NCBI RefSeq assembly: GCF_024160145.1
Contig: NZ_JAMYWQ010000017.1
Location: 41,493-105,492, forward strand
Direction of reading: 5' to 3'
Origin: Serratia nevei
Lineage (GTDB): Bacteria > Pseudomonadota > Gammaproteobacteria > Enterobacterales > Enterobacteriaceae
Length of the DNA: 64,000 nt
The position numbers and the translations under genes were made by a program. Of the stretch, positions 7,350 through 17,374 are shown piece by piece; position 1 is the stretch's first letter, and every line of letters begins with the position of its first letter. The notes beneath the pieces are model-generated. The model had not been told where the DNA came from. It worked only from the letters and a program-made list of their open reading frames with translations, and did not search any database.

Positions 7350-8423
7350 TCAGGCTTCGGTAACCACCGGCACTCGCGCCGTCAGGGCCGACAGCAGCTC
7401 ATAACCTAACGTCCCTGCCGCCGTGGCCACCTCGTCCACCGGCAGGCGTTTCCCCCACAGCTCCACTTCGGCACCCAACTCGGCTTGCGGACAAGGGGTC
7501 AGATCCACCGCCAGCATATCCATCGATACCGCCCCCAAGGTGCGCGTCAGCACGCCGTCAACCCATACCGGCGTTCCTGTCAGCGCATGACGCGGATAGC
7601 CGTCGGCGTAACCGCAGGCCACCACGCCGATACGCTGAGGGCCGCTGGCGCTGTAACGGCCGCCATAGCCCACGCGATCGCCAAACTTCAGCTGTTGAAT
7701 GCCGATGATCTCGCTGCTCAGCGTCATCGCCGGCTGCAGTCCCATCGCTGCAACGTCGTCCCAGCAACCGCTCGGCGAAGCGCCATACAGAATGATCCCA
7801 GGGCGGACCCAGCTGCCATGGGTCGAAGGGTGCCACAGCGTGGCGGCCGAGTTAGCCAGGCAGCGCGGCAGCGGTATATCGGTAGCCGCCGTCTCGATAG
7901 TGGCCATCTGCTGGGTTACGCCTTCCGGGCCGTCGGCGGTAGCGAAATGGCTCATCAGCGTCAGCTCGGCGATGTTGGCTACTCCCTGCACCCTTTGCCA
8001 CACCTCGCGCAGCCGCTCGGGTGCAAACCCCAACCGATTCATGCCGCTGTTCACTTTCAGATAGACATTGAGCGGCGCGCTCAGCGCGGCGTCGGCAATC
8101 GCCGCCAGCTGCCAGTCGCTGTGTACCGCCGTCGTCAGGCGGTAACGATCGAGCAACGCCAGATCCTGCGGCTGGAAGAAACCTTCCAGCAGTAGAATCG
8201 GCCCTTGCCAACCCGACTCGCGCAGCAGCACCGCTTCCGCCAGATCCAGCAGGGCGAAGCCGTCGGTTTGCGCCATGCTGCGCCAAACGTGTTTGATGCC
8301 GTGACCATAGGCGTTGGCTTTGACCACCGCCCAGACTTTGGCGCCGGGGGCGAAACGACGCACCACCTGCAGGTTATTTTCAATCGCGCCGAGATGCAGC
8401 GTGGCGGTTATGGGACGGGGCAT
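7350..8423 (-). CDS. dadX: Catabolic alanine racemase DadX
   Basis: 357 aa, a pyridoxal-phosphate enzyme that interconverts L- and D-alanine so that L-alanine can be burned through DadA. The PLP lysine is Lys35 in [11 protein letters not shown]; the catalytic Tyr loop is seen in [10 protein letters not shown], and the fold ends with a beta-rich C-terminal domain. The ATG at 8423 is chosen because AAGGAGA lies four bases upstream. It follows dadA on the same strand after a 76-bp gap holding a perfect hairpin, and this pairing with dadA identifies it as the catabolic DadX rather than the biosynthetic Alr. Confidence 0.96.
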   Translation of the reverse strand: MPRPITATLHLGAIENNLQVVRRFAPGAKVWAVVKANAYGHGIKHVWRSMAQTDGFALLDLAEAVLLRESGWQGPILLLEGFFQPQDLALLDRYRLTTAVHSDWQLAAIADAALSAPLNVYLKVNSGMNRLGFAPERLREVWQRVQGVANIAELTLMSHFATADGPEGVTQQMATIETAATDIPLPRCLANSAATLWHPSTHGSWVRPGIILYGASPSGCWDDVAAMGLQPAMTLSSEIIGIQQLKFGDRVGYGGRYSASGPQRIGVVACGYADGYPRHALTGTPVWVDGVLTRTLGAVSMDMLAVDLTPCPQAELGAEVELWGKRLPVDEVATAAGTLGYELLSALTARVPVVTEA

Positions 8424-8449
8424 CGGTTCTCCTTGGGGCAGCATACAGC

Positions 8450-8473
8450 GGCCACGCGCACCTGCGCGTGGCC
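8450..8473 (-). repeat. Perfect intercistronic hairpin between dadA and dadX
   Basis: A 10-bp perfect stem (GGCCACGCGC / GCGCGTGGCC) with a 4-base loop, in the dadA-dadX gap. No T-run follows in the direction of transcription, so it more likely stabilises the upstream mRNA or weakens read-through than fully terminates. Confidence 0.6.
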
Positions 8474-8499
8474 GGGAAAGTCTATGACAGCGTCGACGA

Positions 8500-9804
8500 T
8501 TAACGTGCGGGATGCACGTCGTTCAGCGGAACCGCGTGTTGCTGGCGAAACCCGGCGCTGTAACGCGCCACCGCCAGATCATCGGAAGGGATCGCCGGCG
8601 TAATACCGGACATCAGATCGGACAACAACTGCCCGGAACCGCAGGCCATCGTCCAGCCCAGCGTGCCATGCCCGGTATTGAGATACAGGTTCTTCAGCGA
8701 AGTACGGCCGACAATTGGCGTGCCGTCCGGCGTCATCGGCCGCAGGCCGGTCCAGAACGTCGCGTCCTCCACTCTGCCGCCGTTCGGGTAGAGATCGCGT
8801 ACCACCATCTCCAGCGTTTCGCGCCGTTTTTGCTCCAGCTGCGTGTTGAAACCGACGATCTCCGCCATGCCACCAACGCGAATACGCTGGTCGAAGCGCG
8901 TGATGGCGATTTTGTACGTCTCATCCAATACCGTAGAGAACGGCGCCGCCGCTTCGTCGGTGATAGGAATGGTCAACGAATAGCCCTTCAGCGGGTAAAC
9001 CGGTATCGACACCAGGCCGCGCAGCAGCGCCGTGGAGTACGAGCCGAACGCCACCACGTAGCTATCGGCCTTGAACACGTCCTCGCCACACTGCACGCCG
9101 GCGATCTTGTCGCCCTCCACCAGCAGACGATCGACGCCGCGGTTGAACAGGAAGGTCACGCCCGCCTCCGCTGCCATCTTCGCCAGCCGTTGCGTAAACA
9201 GCTGGCAATCGCCGGTCTCGTCGTTCGGCAGCTGCAGGCCGCCGGTCAGCTTGTGCGCCACCTGCGCCAGGGCCGGCTCAACGCTGGCGAGCTGGCTAGC
9301 CTCCAGCAGTTTGTAAGGCACCCCGGCATCTTCCAATACCGCGATGTCCTTCGCGGCGTTTTCGAACTGTTGCTGGGTGCGGAACAGCTGCAGCGTGCCG
9401 CCCTGCCGCCCTTCGTACTGGATCCCCGTTTCCTGCCGCAGCGCCTTGATACAGTCACGGCTGTATTCCGCCAGGCGTACCATGCGGCCTTTGTTGGTCA
9501 TGTAGTGTTCGGTGTTGCAGTTTTTCAGCATCTGCCACATCCAGTTGAGCTGGAAGCTGCTGCCGTCGAAACGGATCGCCAACGGCGCATGGCGTTGGAA
9601 CATCCACTTGATGGCCTTCAGCGGCACACCCGGCGCCGCCCAGGGAGCGGCATAGCCTGGAGAAATTTGCCCGGCGTTCGCCGCGCTGGTTTCCAATGCC
9701 GGGCCAGGCTGACGATCGATCACCGTCACCTCGTGTCCCGCCTTCGCCAAATACCAGGCACTGGCTACGCCCACCACTCCACTACCTAAAATTACTACTC
9801 GCAT
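8500..9804 (-). CDS. dadA: D-amino acid dehydrogenase, small subunit DadA
   Basis: 434 aa. It oxidatively deaminates D-alanine (and other D-amino acids) to pyruvate, passing electrons to the membrane quinone pool. The N-terminus is an FAD dinucleotide-binding site ([18 protein letters not shown], GxGxxG at residues 7-12); the C-terminal FAD segment is [14 protein letters not shown] followed by [19 protein letters not shown]. Length matches the E. coli enzyme (432 aa). It is first in the dadA-dadX operon, with a CRP-type site about 95 bp upstream of the start. Confidence 0.97.
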   Translation of the reverse strand: MRVVILGSGVVGVASAWYLAKAGHEVTVIDRQPGPALETSAANAGQISPGYAAPWAAPGVPLKAIKWMFQRHAPLAIRFDGSSFQLNWMWQMLKNCNTEHYMTNKGRMVRLAEYSRDCIKALRQETGIQYEGRQGGTLQLFRTQQQFENAAKDIAVLEDAGVPYKLLEASQLASVEPALAQVAHKLTGGLQLPNDETGDCQLFTQRLAKMAAEAGVTFLFNRGVDRLLVEGDKIAGVQCGEDVFKADSYVVAFGSYSTALLRGLVSIPVYPLKGYSLTIPITDEAAAPFSTVLDETYKIAITRFDQRIRVGGMAEIVGFNTQLEQKRRETLEMVVRDLYPNGGRVEDATFWTGLRPMTPDGTPIVGRTSLKNLYLNTGHGTLGWTMACGSGQLLSDLMSGITPAIPSDDLAVARYSAGFRQQHAVPLNDVHPAR

Positions 9805-10421
9805 CGCTGACTCCAGCCCAAGGCCTCACAAAGCATAATCTTCTGCTCACAGGAAATTAACTCAGTGAAAAAATCCGTCCAACAACTTCATCATCAAACG
9901 TGACAATATTCACAATTAATTTATCGTCGATGGGGACTGCGTTTGCAATAGCCGCCGCCAAATAGCGATAAGATGCGGTTTAAGGGGGATTATGGCGTCA
10001 TACCGCCACTGAATCGACAGCAACGCTGTCAATGATAGCACCAAAAAAAGGCATGATAGGTAACAAGAATTTAACAGAACATAAAAACACCAACCACAAA
10101 ACGTAAAGAATACAAAACCAAAATACAAAAGAAATAAAGCATAAAAAGAAAATAAGAATTTCAACCTCGACAGCAGAAAAAACGCAGTAAAAACCAACAT
10201 CCCCTAAACACTTTATGGCTTGCGTATCTCCGTTTGCGGCGCACCATACCCAAAATCGCCCGTTCTTCAGGCCAACACATCACTTCATAACCGATCAAGC
10301 GCCTGTTTCTGCGTAAAAATCCTATTCAACAGCCAGACGTATAGGCATTTTTTGCCACTTGGTGCAAAATACATCGCCAAGCAACGTTACAAGTTGTTAA
10401 TCAGCATCATCATTTTGATAA
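9805..10421. other. Long AT-rich intergenic region between dadA and the acyltransferase gene
   Basis: About 620 bp, much lower in GC than the flanking genes. It contains the dadA promoter side (CRP site at 9899-9914), a strongly A-biased stretch (10030-10200) and the leader of the divergent acyltransferase gene. A minus-strand frame here is phenylalanine/leucine-rich simply because the DNA is A-rich, and was not accepted as a gene. Confidence 0.6.
9899..9914 (-). promoter_or_regulatory. Putative CRP binding site of dadAX
   Basis: On the minus strand TGTGA-ATATTG-TCACG, very close to the CRP consensus TGTGA-N6-TCACA, centred about 102 bp upstream of the dadA start. E. coli dadAX is also cAMP-CRP activated. 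The match is seen directly; function is inferred. Confidence 0.65.
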
Positions 10422-12387
10422 ATGAGTATCAATATGACTTCTACTGCAAGGGTCTTCCGGCATGACATTAACGGCTTAAGAGCCTGGGCCGTCATCGCCG
10501 TTGTTCTTTTTCACTTCGGCATCCCCGGTTTTGCGGGCGGTTTTGTCGGAGTCGATGTGTTTTTTGTTATTTCCGGCTTTTTAATGACACAAATAATTGT
10601 CAGCGGTTTGGAAACCGGCAAATTCTCTATCTGGCATTTTTATCTGGCGCGCGCTCGGCGAATCATTCCAGCGCTCATGGCACTGTGCATCACTTTATTG
10701 GTACTGGGGTGGTTTTTCCTTGTCTCTACGGATTACACCACCCTTGACAAACACGTTCTGACCGCAATTCTTTTTATTTCAAATGTCAAGTTTTGGCGTG
10801 AGGCCGGCTATTTTGACGCAGACTCGCATGAGAAGTGGTTACTGCATACCTGGTCACTTTCCGTTGAATGGCAATTTTATATTATTCTGCCCATTGCCCT
10901 CGTGTTCATGGCTCGTCTGTGGAGAACTCGCGGCATTCAATTGACGATATTCGTCGGCCTGATACTTTCATTTGCCCTGTCCTGCTACCTCGCGATCAAA
11001 TCCCCGTCATCAGCATTTTATTTGCTGCCAACGCGTGCTTGGGAGATGCTGGCCGGGGGGGGCAGTGTGGGGGTTGACACGAAACGTTCAACTCCATGCC
11101 ACCAAGGCTAAATGGTTGGAATGGTCTGGTTTCGCTTTAATTATCGCCGCCATCACGCTGTTTAATCCCAGCTTGGCGTGGCCCGGGTTATATGCAGCGG
11201 TGCCGGTTACTGGCGCCATGTTGGTGCTGGCTGCAAGCCGCCAAAACTCTCTGTTTACCTCTAACTACCTGGCAGAACGCCTTGGCGTCTCGTCCTATTC
11301 AATCTATCTTTGGCACTGGCCTATTGTCGTGTTTCTCGGCTATAACAACGCTGCGAGCTCATGGAATTGGCTGATTGCCGGCATCATTTTGAGTCTTATT
11401 CTTGGCGAACTCTCATTAAGAATGATCGAAAACCTCGCCAGAAAAAGACTGTCGAGGCAAACAGCCTGGGGAAATGTATTTACGATCGCAACCTGCACTA
11501 CGGTCATCGGTTTCGCCTCTATCGCGCTATTCAAGATCAATTTCCCACATCGCGTGCCACCGCAAATTGATGTAGTGGCCAACGAAAGCCTAAACGTCAT
11601 CCCTAATCGCGACAAGTGCATTGCCTCTACCAGCACCCGTTCACCGGAATGCATATACGGCGGCCATGACATTAAAGCCGTGGTGGTAGGCGATAGCCAT
11701 GCCGACGCTATGCTGACTGGGGTCGTCGCCGCATTACCTAACAAGAATGACGGGGTTCTTGACCTGACTTACGCCAGTTGCCCGACTCTTTTCGGAGCGA
11801 AGATGGTGCCCGGAGAAGTGCCGGGAAGCCAGTGTCACGAATTTAACCAGTGGGAACGTGAGAGGTTGAAGCGCATTGATAAAACGATCCCGATCGTCAT
11901 CATAAACCGTTCATCCGTCTACGCCTTCGGCCAACACAATATCGTGGCGAAAATGAACATGCCGATGGTTTATTTTTCCAAGATCTATTCGCGCCCTACC
12001 CCCGAATTTCTGAAGGAGTTCAAAAAGGATCTGGTGGAAACAGCATGCGAGTTGGCCGTTGATCATCCGGTGTTCATGGTTAGGCCAACGCCGGAAATGA
12101 TGCTGGATGTCCCGAAAACACTTTCCCGCTCAATGATGCTGGGTAAGAGCTTGCACATTTACCTCTCGGAAGAGGATTACCACAAACGTCATCAATTCGT
12201 TTGGGAAGCGCAGAACGAGGCAGCGGAGAAATGCGGTGTCAAAATCCTCAATCCTCTTCCGATTCTGTGCAAAAACGGTCTCTGCGACAGCACACACAAT
12301 GGCCGCCCGATCTATTACGATGACGACCACCTCAGTGAATATGGCAACAAACTGTTAGTACCGATGTTTCAGCAAATATTCCTGTAG
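10422..12387 (+). pseudogene. SGNH-type O-acyltransferase (OafA/YrhL-like), frameshifted at a G8 tract
   Basis: Two overlapping frames make one protein of about 654 aa. Codons from 10422 encode an acyltransferase-3 domain (DINGLRAWAVIAVVLFHF, GGFVGVDVFFVISGFLM, HTWSLSVEWQFY) and stop at 11111. From 11063 the other frame continues through the remaining helices (YSIYLWHWPIVVFLGY) into a C-terminal SGNH esterase-like domain (VVVGDSHADAM; YDDDHLSEYG). Removing one G from the G8 run at 11055-11062 joins them as LAGGAVWGL, a normal family sequence. Such enzymes O-acetylate O-antigen or other envelope sugars in the inner membrane and periplasm. It could be off-phase, decayed or a sequencing error. 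GC is lower than in neighbours. Confidence 0.88.
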
Positions 12388-12400
12388 TGCACGAATCAAT

Positions 12401-12426
12401 AAACCCGCAATTGCGGGTTTATTTTT
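12401..12426 (+). terminator. Terminator of the frameshifted acyltransferase gene
   Basis: Stem AAACCCGC / GCGGGTTT with an AATT loop, followed by ATTTTT, starting 14 bp after the stop at 12387. Confidence 0.85.
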
Positions 12427-12583
12427 GGGGATGACGTCCTAAATCACGTGGACACATTTCACTGACACTCTGTCAGTAATGCTTAGCTCATAGAGTTAAG
12501 AATGCGGCAGGTTTCCCCTTATTGTGGCTATTTGCAGCCGTACGATCGACTTGGCCGCACCCAGAATCAGCGGAATTGCCGCA

Positions 12584-13234
12584 TCAATGATGCAGCATCT
12601 CGTCCACGACGTCTTTGGTCTGCAGCTGGAACGGGTAGTAGGTCGGCCAGTTGTCCATCTCTTTCAGCAACGCCTCCTGCGAGGTATTGCCCATAAAGAT
12701 ATGAAAATGCGCAGACTTGCGCGGACCGATGATGTGATCGCTGAACTGCACGAATTTCGGCGCCTGGCTGCCGGCATCCTGGCATTCGAACAGATAACGC
12801 ACGCCCTTTTTACCGGAGACATAGGTCAGGATCTTATGCCCGGCGTACTTATACTGACAGGCGCTGGATTGGTCGCCGCGGTGAAACGCCATGACGCCGT
12901 TCTCAATGCCGATGGTATCCACATCGGTGGCGTACCCTTTGCGGTAATACGCCTTCACTTCTGCGAAGGACTTGCTCTTATCCTGCGCCGCCTTCTTCTT
13001 GAACACCGGATCGAGGTCCCCATTGAGCAGATAAGGATACACGGATTGCCACACGCCCTCCCAATCCGCCAGGTTGCGATCTTTAACGTCCTTATCGTCG
13101 AACACGCCCGCTTCCGCCTTTTTTTCCACTTCCGTCAGCGGCTTGCCATGTGAATGGTGCCCGTGGGCAAGCGCCTGCCCGCTGATAAACAACGCCACCA
13201 GCGCCACCGCCAGTTTGCCAAAATGCCTCGCCAA
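12584..13234 (-). CDS. zinT: Periplasmic zinc/cadmium-binding protein ZinT (TTG start)
   Basis: 216 aa if read from the TTG at 13234, the exact length of E. coli ZinT. AAGGAG lies six bases before this TTG and the protein then begins [16 protein letters not shown], aligning with the E. coli signal peptide; the upstream ATG at 13255 has no better site and adds seven residues. After cleavage (GQALA) a His-rich HGHHSHG and the lipocalin-like domain follow ([37 protein letters not shown]). ZinT binds zinc in the periplasm and helps ZnuABC under zinc starvation. A Zur-type box lies just upstream. Confidence 0.95.
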   Translation of the reverse strand: MARHFGKLAVALVALFISGQALAHGHHSHGKPLTEVEKKAEAGVFDDKDVKDRNLADWEGVWQSVYPYLLNGDLDPVFKKKAAQDKSKSFAEVKAYYRKGYATDVDTIGIENGVMAFHRGDQSSACQYKYAGHKILTYVSGKKGVRYLFECQDAGSQAPKFVQFSDHIIGPRKSAHFHIFMGNTSQEALLKEMDNWPTYYPFQLQTKDVVDEMLHH

Positions 13235-13270
13235 AAGATGCTCCTTGTCCGTCATTGAGAAAAATTAAAA

Positions 13271-13289
13271 GTTACAATATAACATAACA
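13271..13289 (-). promoter_or_regulatory. Zur operator upstream of zinT
   Basis: The minus strand reads TGTTATGTTATATTGTAAC, matching the enterobacterial Zur box core (ATGTTATA-N-TATAAC) at most positions. It lies 37-55 bp before the TTG start, where zinc-bound Zur would block transcription. The znu genes at 44.8 kb carry the same type of box. Confidence 0.75.
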
Positions 13290-13547
13290 ACTTTCAATCC
13301 CTGTCACGCAGCCGGCAATGTGTTGCGTGCCCTCACCGCGGGGTTATACTCGAAGAGGATATGCGTCTCGGTGCCGCCTTCTGCCAAGACGGACGCGGCG
13401 CCGGCGGGCGACGGATTGACTGCCGTTCGCTCCCTTGCGTACCGCCATTTTTATTTCACTGATTTGCAACGGTTAATTATGACTTGAACTATGCTTGTTA
13501 CAGGGCCTGCCGTTTGAGCAAGACCTGTGAATAATGAGGGTGCGCTG

Positions 13548-15083
13548 ATGACTACTTCAACACATGAAAAGGTTAAGGATGATAAACGTCTGAGCGATGG
13601 ACCGGACTGGACGTTCGAACTGCTGCAGGTGTATTTGGAGCAGATCGACCGCGTCGCCAAGCATTACCGGCTCGACACCTACCCCCATCAAATCGAGGTG
13701 ATCACCTCCGAGCAGATGATGGATGCCTATTCGAGCGTCGGCATGCCGATCAACTATACCCATTGGTCGTTCGGCAAGAAATTCATCGAAACCGAGCAGC
13801 GCTACAAACAGGGCCAGCAAGGGCTGGCCTACGAAATCGTCATCAACTCCAATCCCTGCATCGCCTACCTGATGGAAGAGAACACCATCACCATGCAGGC
13901 GCTGGTGATGGCGCACGCCTGCTATGGCCACAACTCGTTCTTCAAGAATAACTATCTGTTCCGCAGCTGGACCGACGCCAGCTCCATCGTCGATTATCTG
14001 CTGTTCGCCCGCCATTACATCAGCCAGTGCGAAGAACGCTACGGCGTCGATGAAGTGGAAAGATTGCTGGACTCCTGCCATGCGCTGATGAACTACGGCG
14101 TCGACAGGTACAAACGCCCGCAGAAAATCTCGCTGGTGGAAGAGAAAGCGCGCCAGAAAAGCCGCGAAGAGTATCTGCAAAGCCAGGTAAACACGCTGTG
14201 GAAGACCCTGCCGCGCGTGGCGCGCGAAGAGTCGCCGGAGCAGGCGCGCCGGTATCCGAGCGAACCGCAGGAAAACATTCTCTATTTTATCGAGAAGAAT
14301 GCGCCGCTGCTGGAACCCTGGCAGCGTGAGGTGCTGCGCATCGTGCGCAAAGTCAGCCAGTATTTCTACCCGCAGAAACAAACCCAGGTGATGAACGAGG
14401 GGTGGGCCACCTTCTGGCACTACACCATCCTCAACCATTTGTACGACGAGGGCCGGGTAACCGAGCGATTCATGCTGGAGTTTTTGCACAGCCACACCAA
14501 CGTAGTGTACCAGCCACCGTACAACAGCCCGTACTATAACGGCATCAACCCTTATGCGCTGGGCTTCGCCATGTTCCAGGACATCAGGCGCATCTGCCAA
14601 TCGCCGACCGAAGAAGACCGTTACTGGTTCCCGGACATCGCCGGCAAAGACTGGTTGGAAACGTTGCACTTCGCCATGCGCGACTTCAAGGACGAAAGTT
14701 TTATCAGCCAATTCCTGTCGCCCAAAGTGATGCGTGACTTCCGGTTGTTCACCGTGCTGGACGACGATCGCAACAACTATCTGGAGATTGCCGCGATCCA
14801 TAACGAAGCCGGCTATCGGGCGATCCGCCAGGAGCTGTCGGCGCAATACAACCTGAGCAACCATGAGCCGAACATTCAGATCTGGAACGTGGACCTGCGC
14901 GGCGACCGCTCGCTGACGTTGCGCTATATCCCGCAAGAACGCGCACCGCTGGATAAGAGCCGGCGCGACGTGTTGAAGCACCTGCATCGCCTGTGGGGCT
15001 TCGACGTGATTCTCGAGCAGCAAAACGAAGACGGCAGCGTGGAGTTACTCGATCGTTGCCCGCCGCGGCCGACGCCGCTGTAA
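13548..15083 (+). CDS. ycgB: SpoVR-family protein YcgB
   Basis: 511 aa, the length of E. coli YcgB (510). The start at 13548 has GAGGGTG five bases upstream. The SpoVR fold is recognisable from the acidic/histidine segments HACYGHNSFFKNNYLF, VMNEGWATFWHYTIL and NPYALGFAMFQDIRR. E. coli YcgB belongs to the RpoS/stress regulon and is linked to the YeaG kinase and YeaH; its biochemical activity is not established. In E. coli ycgB lies between dadA and fadR. Here the order is kept, but acyltransferase genes have been inserted on both sides. Confidence 0.96.
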   Translation: MTTSTHEKVKDDKRLSDGPDWTFELLQVYLEQIDRVAKHYRLDTYPHQIEVITSEQMMDAYSSVGMPINYTHWSFGKKFIETEQRYKQGQQGLAYEIVINSNPCIAYLMEENTITMQALVMAHACYGHNSFFKNNYLFRSWTDASSIVDYLLFARHYISQCEERYGVDEVERLLDSCHALMNYGVDRYKRPQKISLVEEKARQKSREEYLQSQVNTLWKTLPRVAREESPEQARRYPSEPQENILYFIEKNAPLLEPWQREVLRIVRKVSQYFYPQKQTQVMNEGWATFWHYTILNHLYDEGRVTERFMLEFLHSHTNVVYQPPYNSPYYNGINPYALGFAMFQDIRRICQSPTEEDRYWFPDIAGKDWLETLHFAMRDFKDESFISQFLSPKVMRDFRLFTVLDDDRNNYLEIAAIHNEAGYRAIRQELSAQYNLSNHEPNIQIWNVDLRGDRSLTLRYIPQERAPLDKSRRDVLKHLHRLWGFDVILEQQNEDGSVELLDRCPPRPTPL

Positions 15084-15092
15084 CCGCACCGC

Positions 15093-15127
15093 GCCATTCC
15101 CCGGCCAGCCGGGGAATGGCTTTATTT
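15093..15127 (+). terminator. Terminator of ycgB
   Basis: A 12-bp perfect stem GCCATTCCCCGG / CCGGGGAATGGC with a CCAG loop, followed by TTTATTT, ten bases after the ycgB stop. Confidence 0.9.
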
Positions 15128-15239
15128 ATCCATTTAACCGGCGGCGGAAAAAGTCCGAAAACAGACGGGTAAAATTGACAAAAAGCCCATCGACTTCTAA
15201 TTTCGGTAATACAAATTTAATAATTAGCAATCATATAAC

Positions 15240-17225
15240 ATGAAGAAACCCCTACAGGGCACGGTTCACCGTTATCGCAAGGACATTGACGGTTTGCGCG
15301 CCATCGCCATCCTTCTGGTTGTTCTTTATCATACTGGCGTAAAACAGATAAGCGGCGGATTCATCGGCGTTGATATATTTTTTGTCATCTCGGGATTCCT
15401 CATCGGTGGAATTCTTCATCGCGAACATTCGCAAGGGCAGTTTTCTTACCTAAACTTCTACAGCAGACGAATAAAGCGAATAGCGCCGGCGTTGCTCTTC
15501 ATGTTAACCGTCATCTCCGTGATAGCGACACTCTATTTATCCCCACTGGAAATGAAGGACTTCTCATTATTTTCCGGCGCAACAATACTATCAGTGCCGA
15601 ATATTATTCTTTGGCACAAAACCAACTACTTTTCACCCAATGCTGAGCTAAATCCGCTATTGATGACGTGGTCATTAGGCGTAGAAGAACAATTTTATAT
15701 CTTCCTCCCCTTGCTGTTGGGTTTCCTGTTTAGAAAGAAACTCAACGTGCTATTCTGGATCGCCGCAATCACCCTATTATCTTTTATAACATGTATTTTT
15801 GTCACCCAGGCTAACCCACTGTTTGCATTCTTCATGCTGCCAACGCGAGCCTGGGAATTGGGCATGGGTGTCTGGTTGGCGATAGCGCAACAACAGCATC
15901 GGCTTCCTGCCCAACCGGCTTGGCTAAAAGAGCTGCAGTTTATCCTTGGGTCGATTTTAATTATCCTCTCGGCATCATACTTCAGCAGCGAGACGGCTTT
16001 TCCGGGTGCTGCTGCGCTTTTGCCCACGCTGGGAACGTTACTCCTCATTCTTGGCAACGGCCGCCTCAGCGGCTGGCTGCTGGGCAATCCACTCATGGTA
16101 TTTATCGGTCTGGTGTCTTATTCGTGGTATTTATGGCACTGGCCTCTGCTCTCGTTTGCCAGGCTAGCGGCGAATCAGCCCCTGTCACTCGGCGCGACGC
16201 TAGCGATCTCCACTGTCGCCCTGGCCATTGCCTATATCTCTTACCGTTTTATCGAAACCCCATTTCGCCAAGGTTGGCGATATCAAGAGAATAAAGTCAT
16301 TGGCGGTTACTTATCCTTGATTGCCATCCTTATGCTGCCCACCTCCATTTTTTATTTGACTGAAGGCGCCACACAGCCCGTCTCTGCGGCCGTCACTCAA
16401 GCGGAAGCCGACAAACTTGAACGAGTTGCCGACAAGTGTCTGATCGGTCAGGGCAACACTTCATATTCTACCGAGAGCGTTTGTCTGGATAGCAGCAAAA
16501 ACGCCGGTATCGCCCTGTTGGGAGACAGCCACGCCGCCTCGCTCCGCGGGGGTGTCGACCATTATGCGAAGCAGCACCAACTGTCTGTTTATCAGCTGAC
16601 AAAAGCAACCTGCCCAATGCTGATCGGGGTGTTCAGAACCATGAAAGCCTATCCTTCGCATGCAGCAGAGTGCGCAGAATATAACGCCAAAGCGCTTGAC
16701 TTCGTTATTAACAACCCCAAGATAAAAAATGTCATCATTGCCGCCTCATGGGATTCAGGAATAATCAATGGCAATGAAGGTTATTCTGTTTCAGGGAAGA
16801 AAATCCCAAAAGTCGAGGCGCTTGCCCTCGGGCTTAAGAATGTTGTCGAAAAATTGAATGGCGCCGGAAAAAACGTCATCTTAGTTGAAGACGTCCCCTA
16901 TATTAAGTTCAATACCGTTAAAGCGCTCGACAATGAAAAAATCCCATTAAGAAAACTGGTGGCGACAATTTTCAGCCCCCCCGCTACTGCCGTTGAGTAT
17001 CATACCGATGATTACACGAAAAAATACTCGATGCCGACAGTAAACTTAGAGCGTTTGATGACGCCTTACAAGGACAGACTATTATTAGACATTGTCCCAC
17101 CGGCAAAAAGCTTATGTAATGAAAATGGATGTCAATTCAAGGAAAACGGCAGGCTGCTGTACTATGACAACCAACATATGACTTATATTGGCGGCATGAT
17201 TGCTTTGAGGGATTTAACGATATAG
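15240..17225 (+). CDS. SGNH-type O-acyltransferase (OafA/YrhL-like), intact
   Basis: 661 aa. The N-terminal two thirds is an acyltransferase-3 membrane domain of about ten helices with the family signatures DIDGLRAIAILLVVLYH, GGFIGVDIFFVISGFLI, MTWSLGVEEQFYIFLPLLL and YSWYLWHWPLL. From about 420 a periplasmic SGNH domain follows, with the nucleophile block IALLGDSHAAS and a late YYDNQHMTYIGG block supplying the His. Such proteins transfer acetyl groups to O-antigen or other surface glycans. It is distantly similar to the broken copy at 10.4 kb and, like it, poorer in GC than its neighbours, suggesting transfer. The acceptor sugar is unknown. Confidence 0.92.
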   Translation: MKKPLQGTVHRYRKDIDGLRAIAILLVVLYHTGVKQISGGFIGVDIFFVISGFLIGGILHREHSQGQFSYLNFYSRRIKRIAPALLFMLTVISVIATLYLSPLEMKDFSLFSGATILSVPNIILWHKTNYFSPNAELNPLLMTWSLGVEEQFYIFLPLLLGFLFRKKLNVLFWIAAITLLSFITCIFVTQANPLFAFFMLPTRAWELGMGVWLAIAQQQHRLPAQPAWLKELQFILGSILIILSASYFSSETAFPGAAALLPTLGTLLLILGNGRLSGWLLGNPLMVFIGLVSYSWYLWHWPLLSFARLAANQPLSLGATLAISTVALAIAYISYRFIETPFRQGWRYQENKVIGGYLSLIAILMLPTSIFYLTEGATQPVSAAVTQAEADKLERVADKCLIGQGNTSYSTESVCLDSSKNAGIALLGDSHAASLRGGVDHYAKQHQLSVYQLTKATCPMLIGVFRTMKAYPSHAAECAEYNAKALDFVINNPKIKNVIIAASWDSGIINGNEGYSVSGKKIPKVEALALGLKNVVEKLNGAGKNVILVEDVPYIKFNTVKALDNEKIPLRKLVATIFSPPATAVEYHTDDYTKKYSMPTVNLERLMTPYKDRLLLDIVPPAKSLCNENGCQFKENGRLLYYDNQHMTYIGGMIALRDLTI

Positions 17226-17295
17226 CCGGCCGACGCCACGGGTGACAACGTCCGTCGCCAATAAATCAAGCAATAGCTTAGTAACGGCCTGATGC

Positions 17296-17332
17296 AAAAA
17301 GCGTCTGCGATTTAAATCTGAACCGCAGACGC
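17296..17332 (-). terminator. Terminator of fadR
   Basis: Minus-strand stem GCGTCTGCG / CGCAGACGC with a 14-base loop followed by TTTTT, about 43 bp beyond the fadR stop. Confidence 0.85.
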
Positions 17333-17374
17333 CCATTTGGAACGCGTTCCGAATACCGTTGGCAAACGCGCTGT

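Noticed and set aside
9916..10200. Minus-strand frame of 94 codons, very rich in Phe and Leu
   Set aside because: It comes from A-rich plus-strand DNA in an intergenic region, has no ribosome-binding site and no family pattern; the apparent membrane helices are a composition effect.
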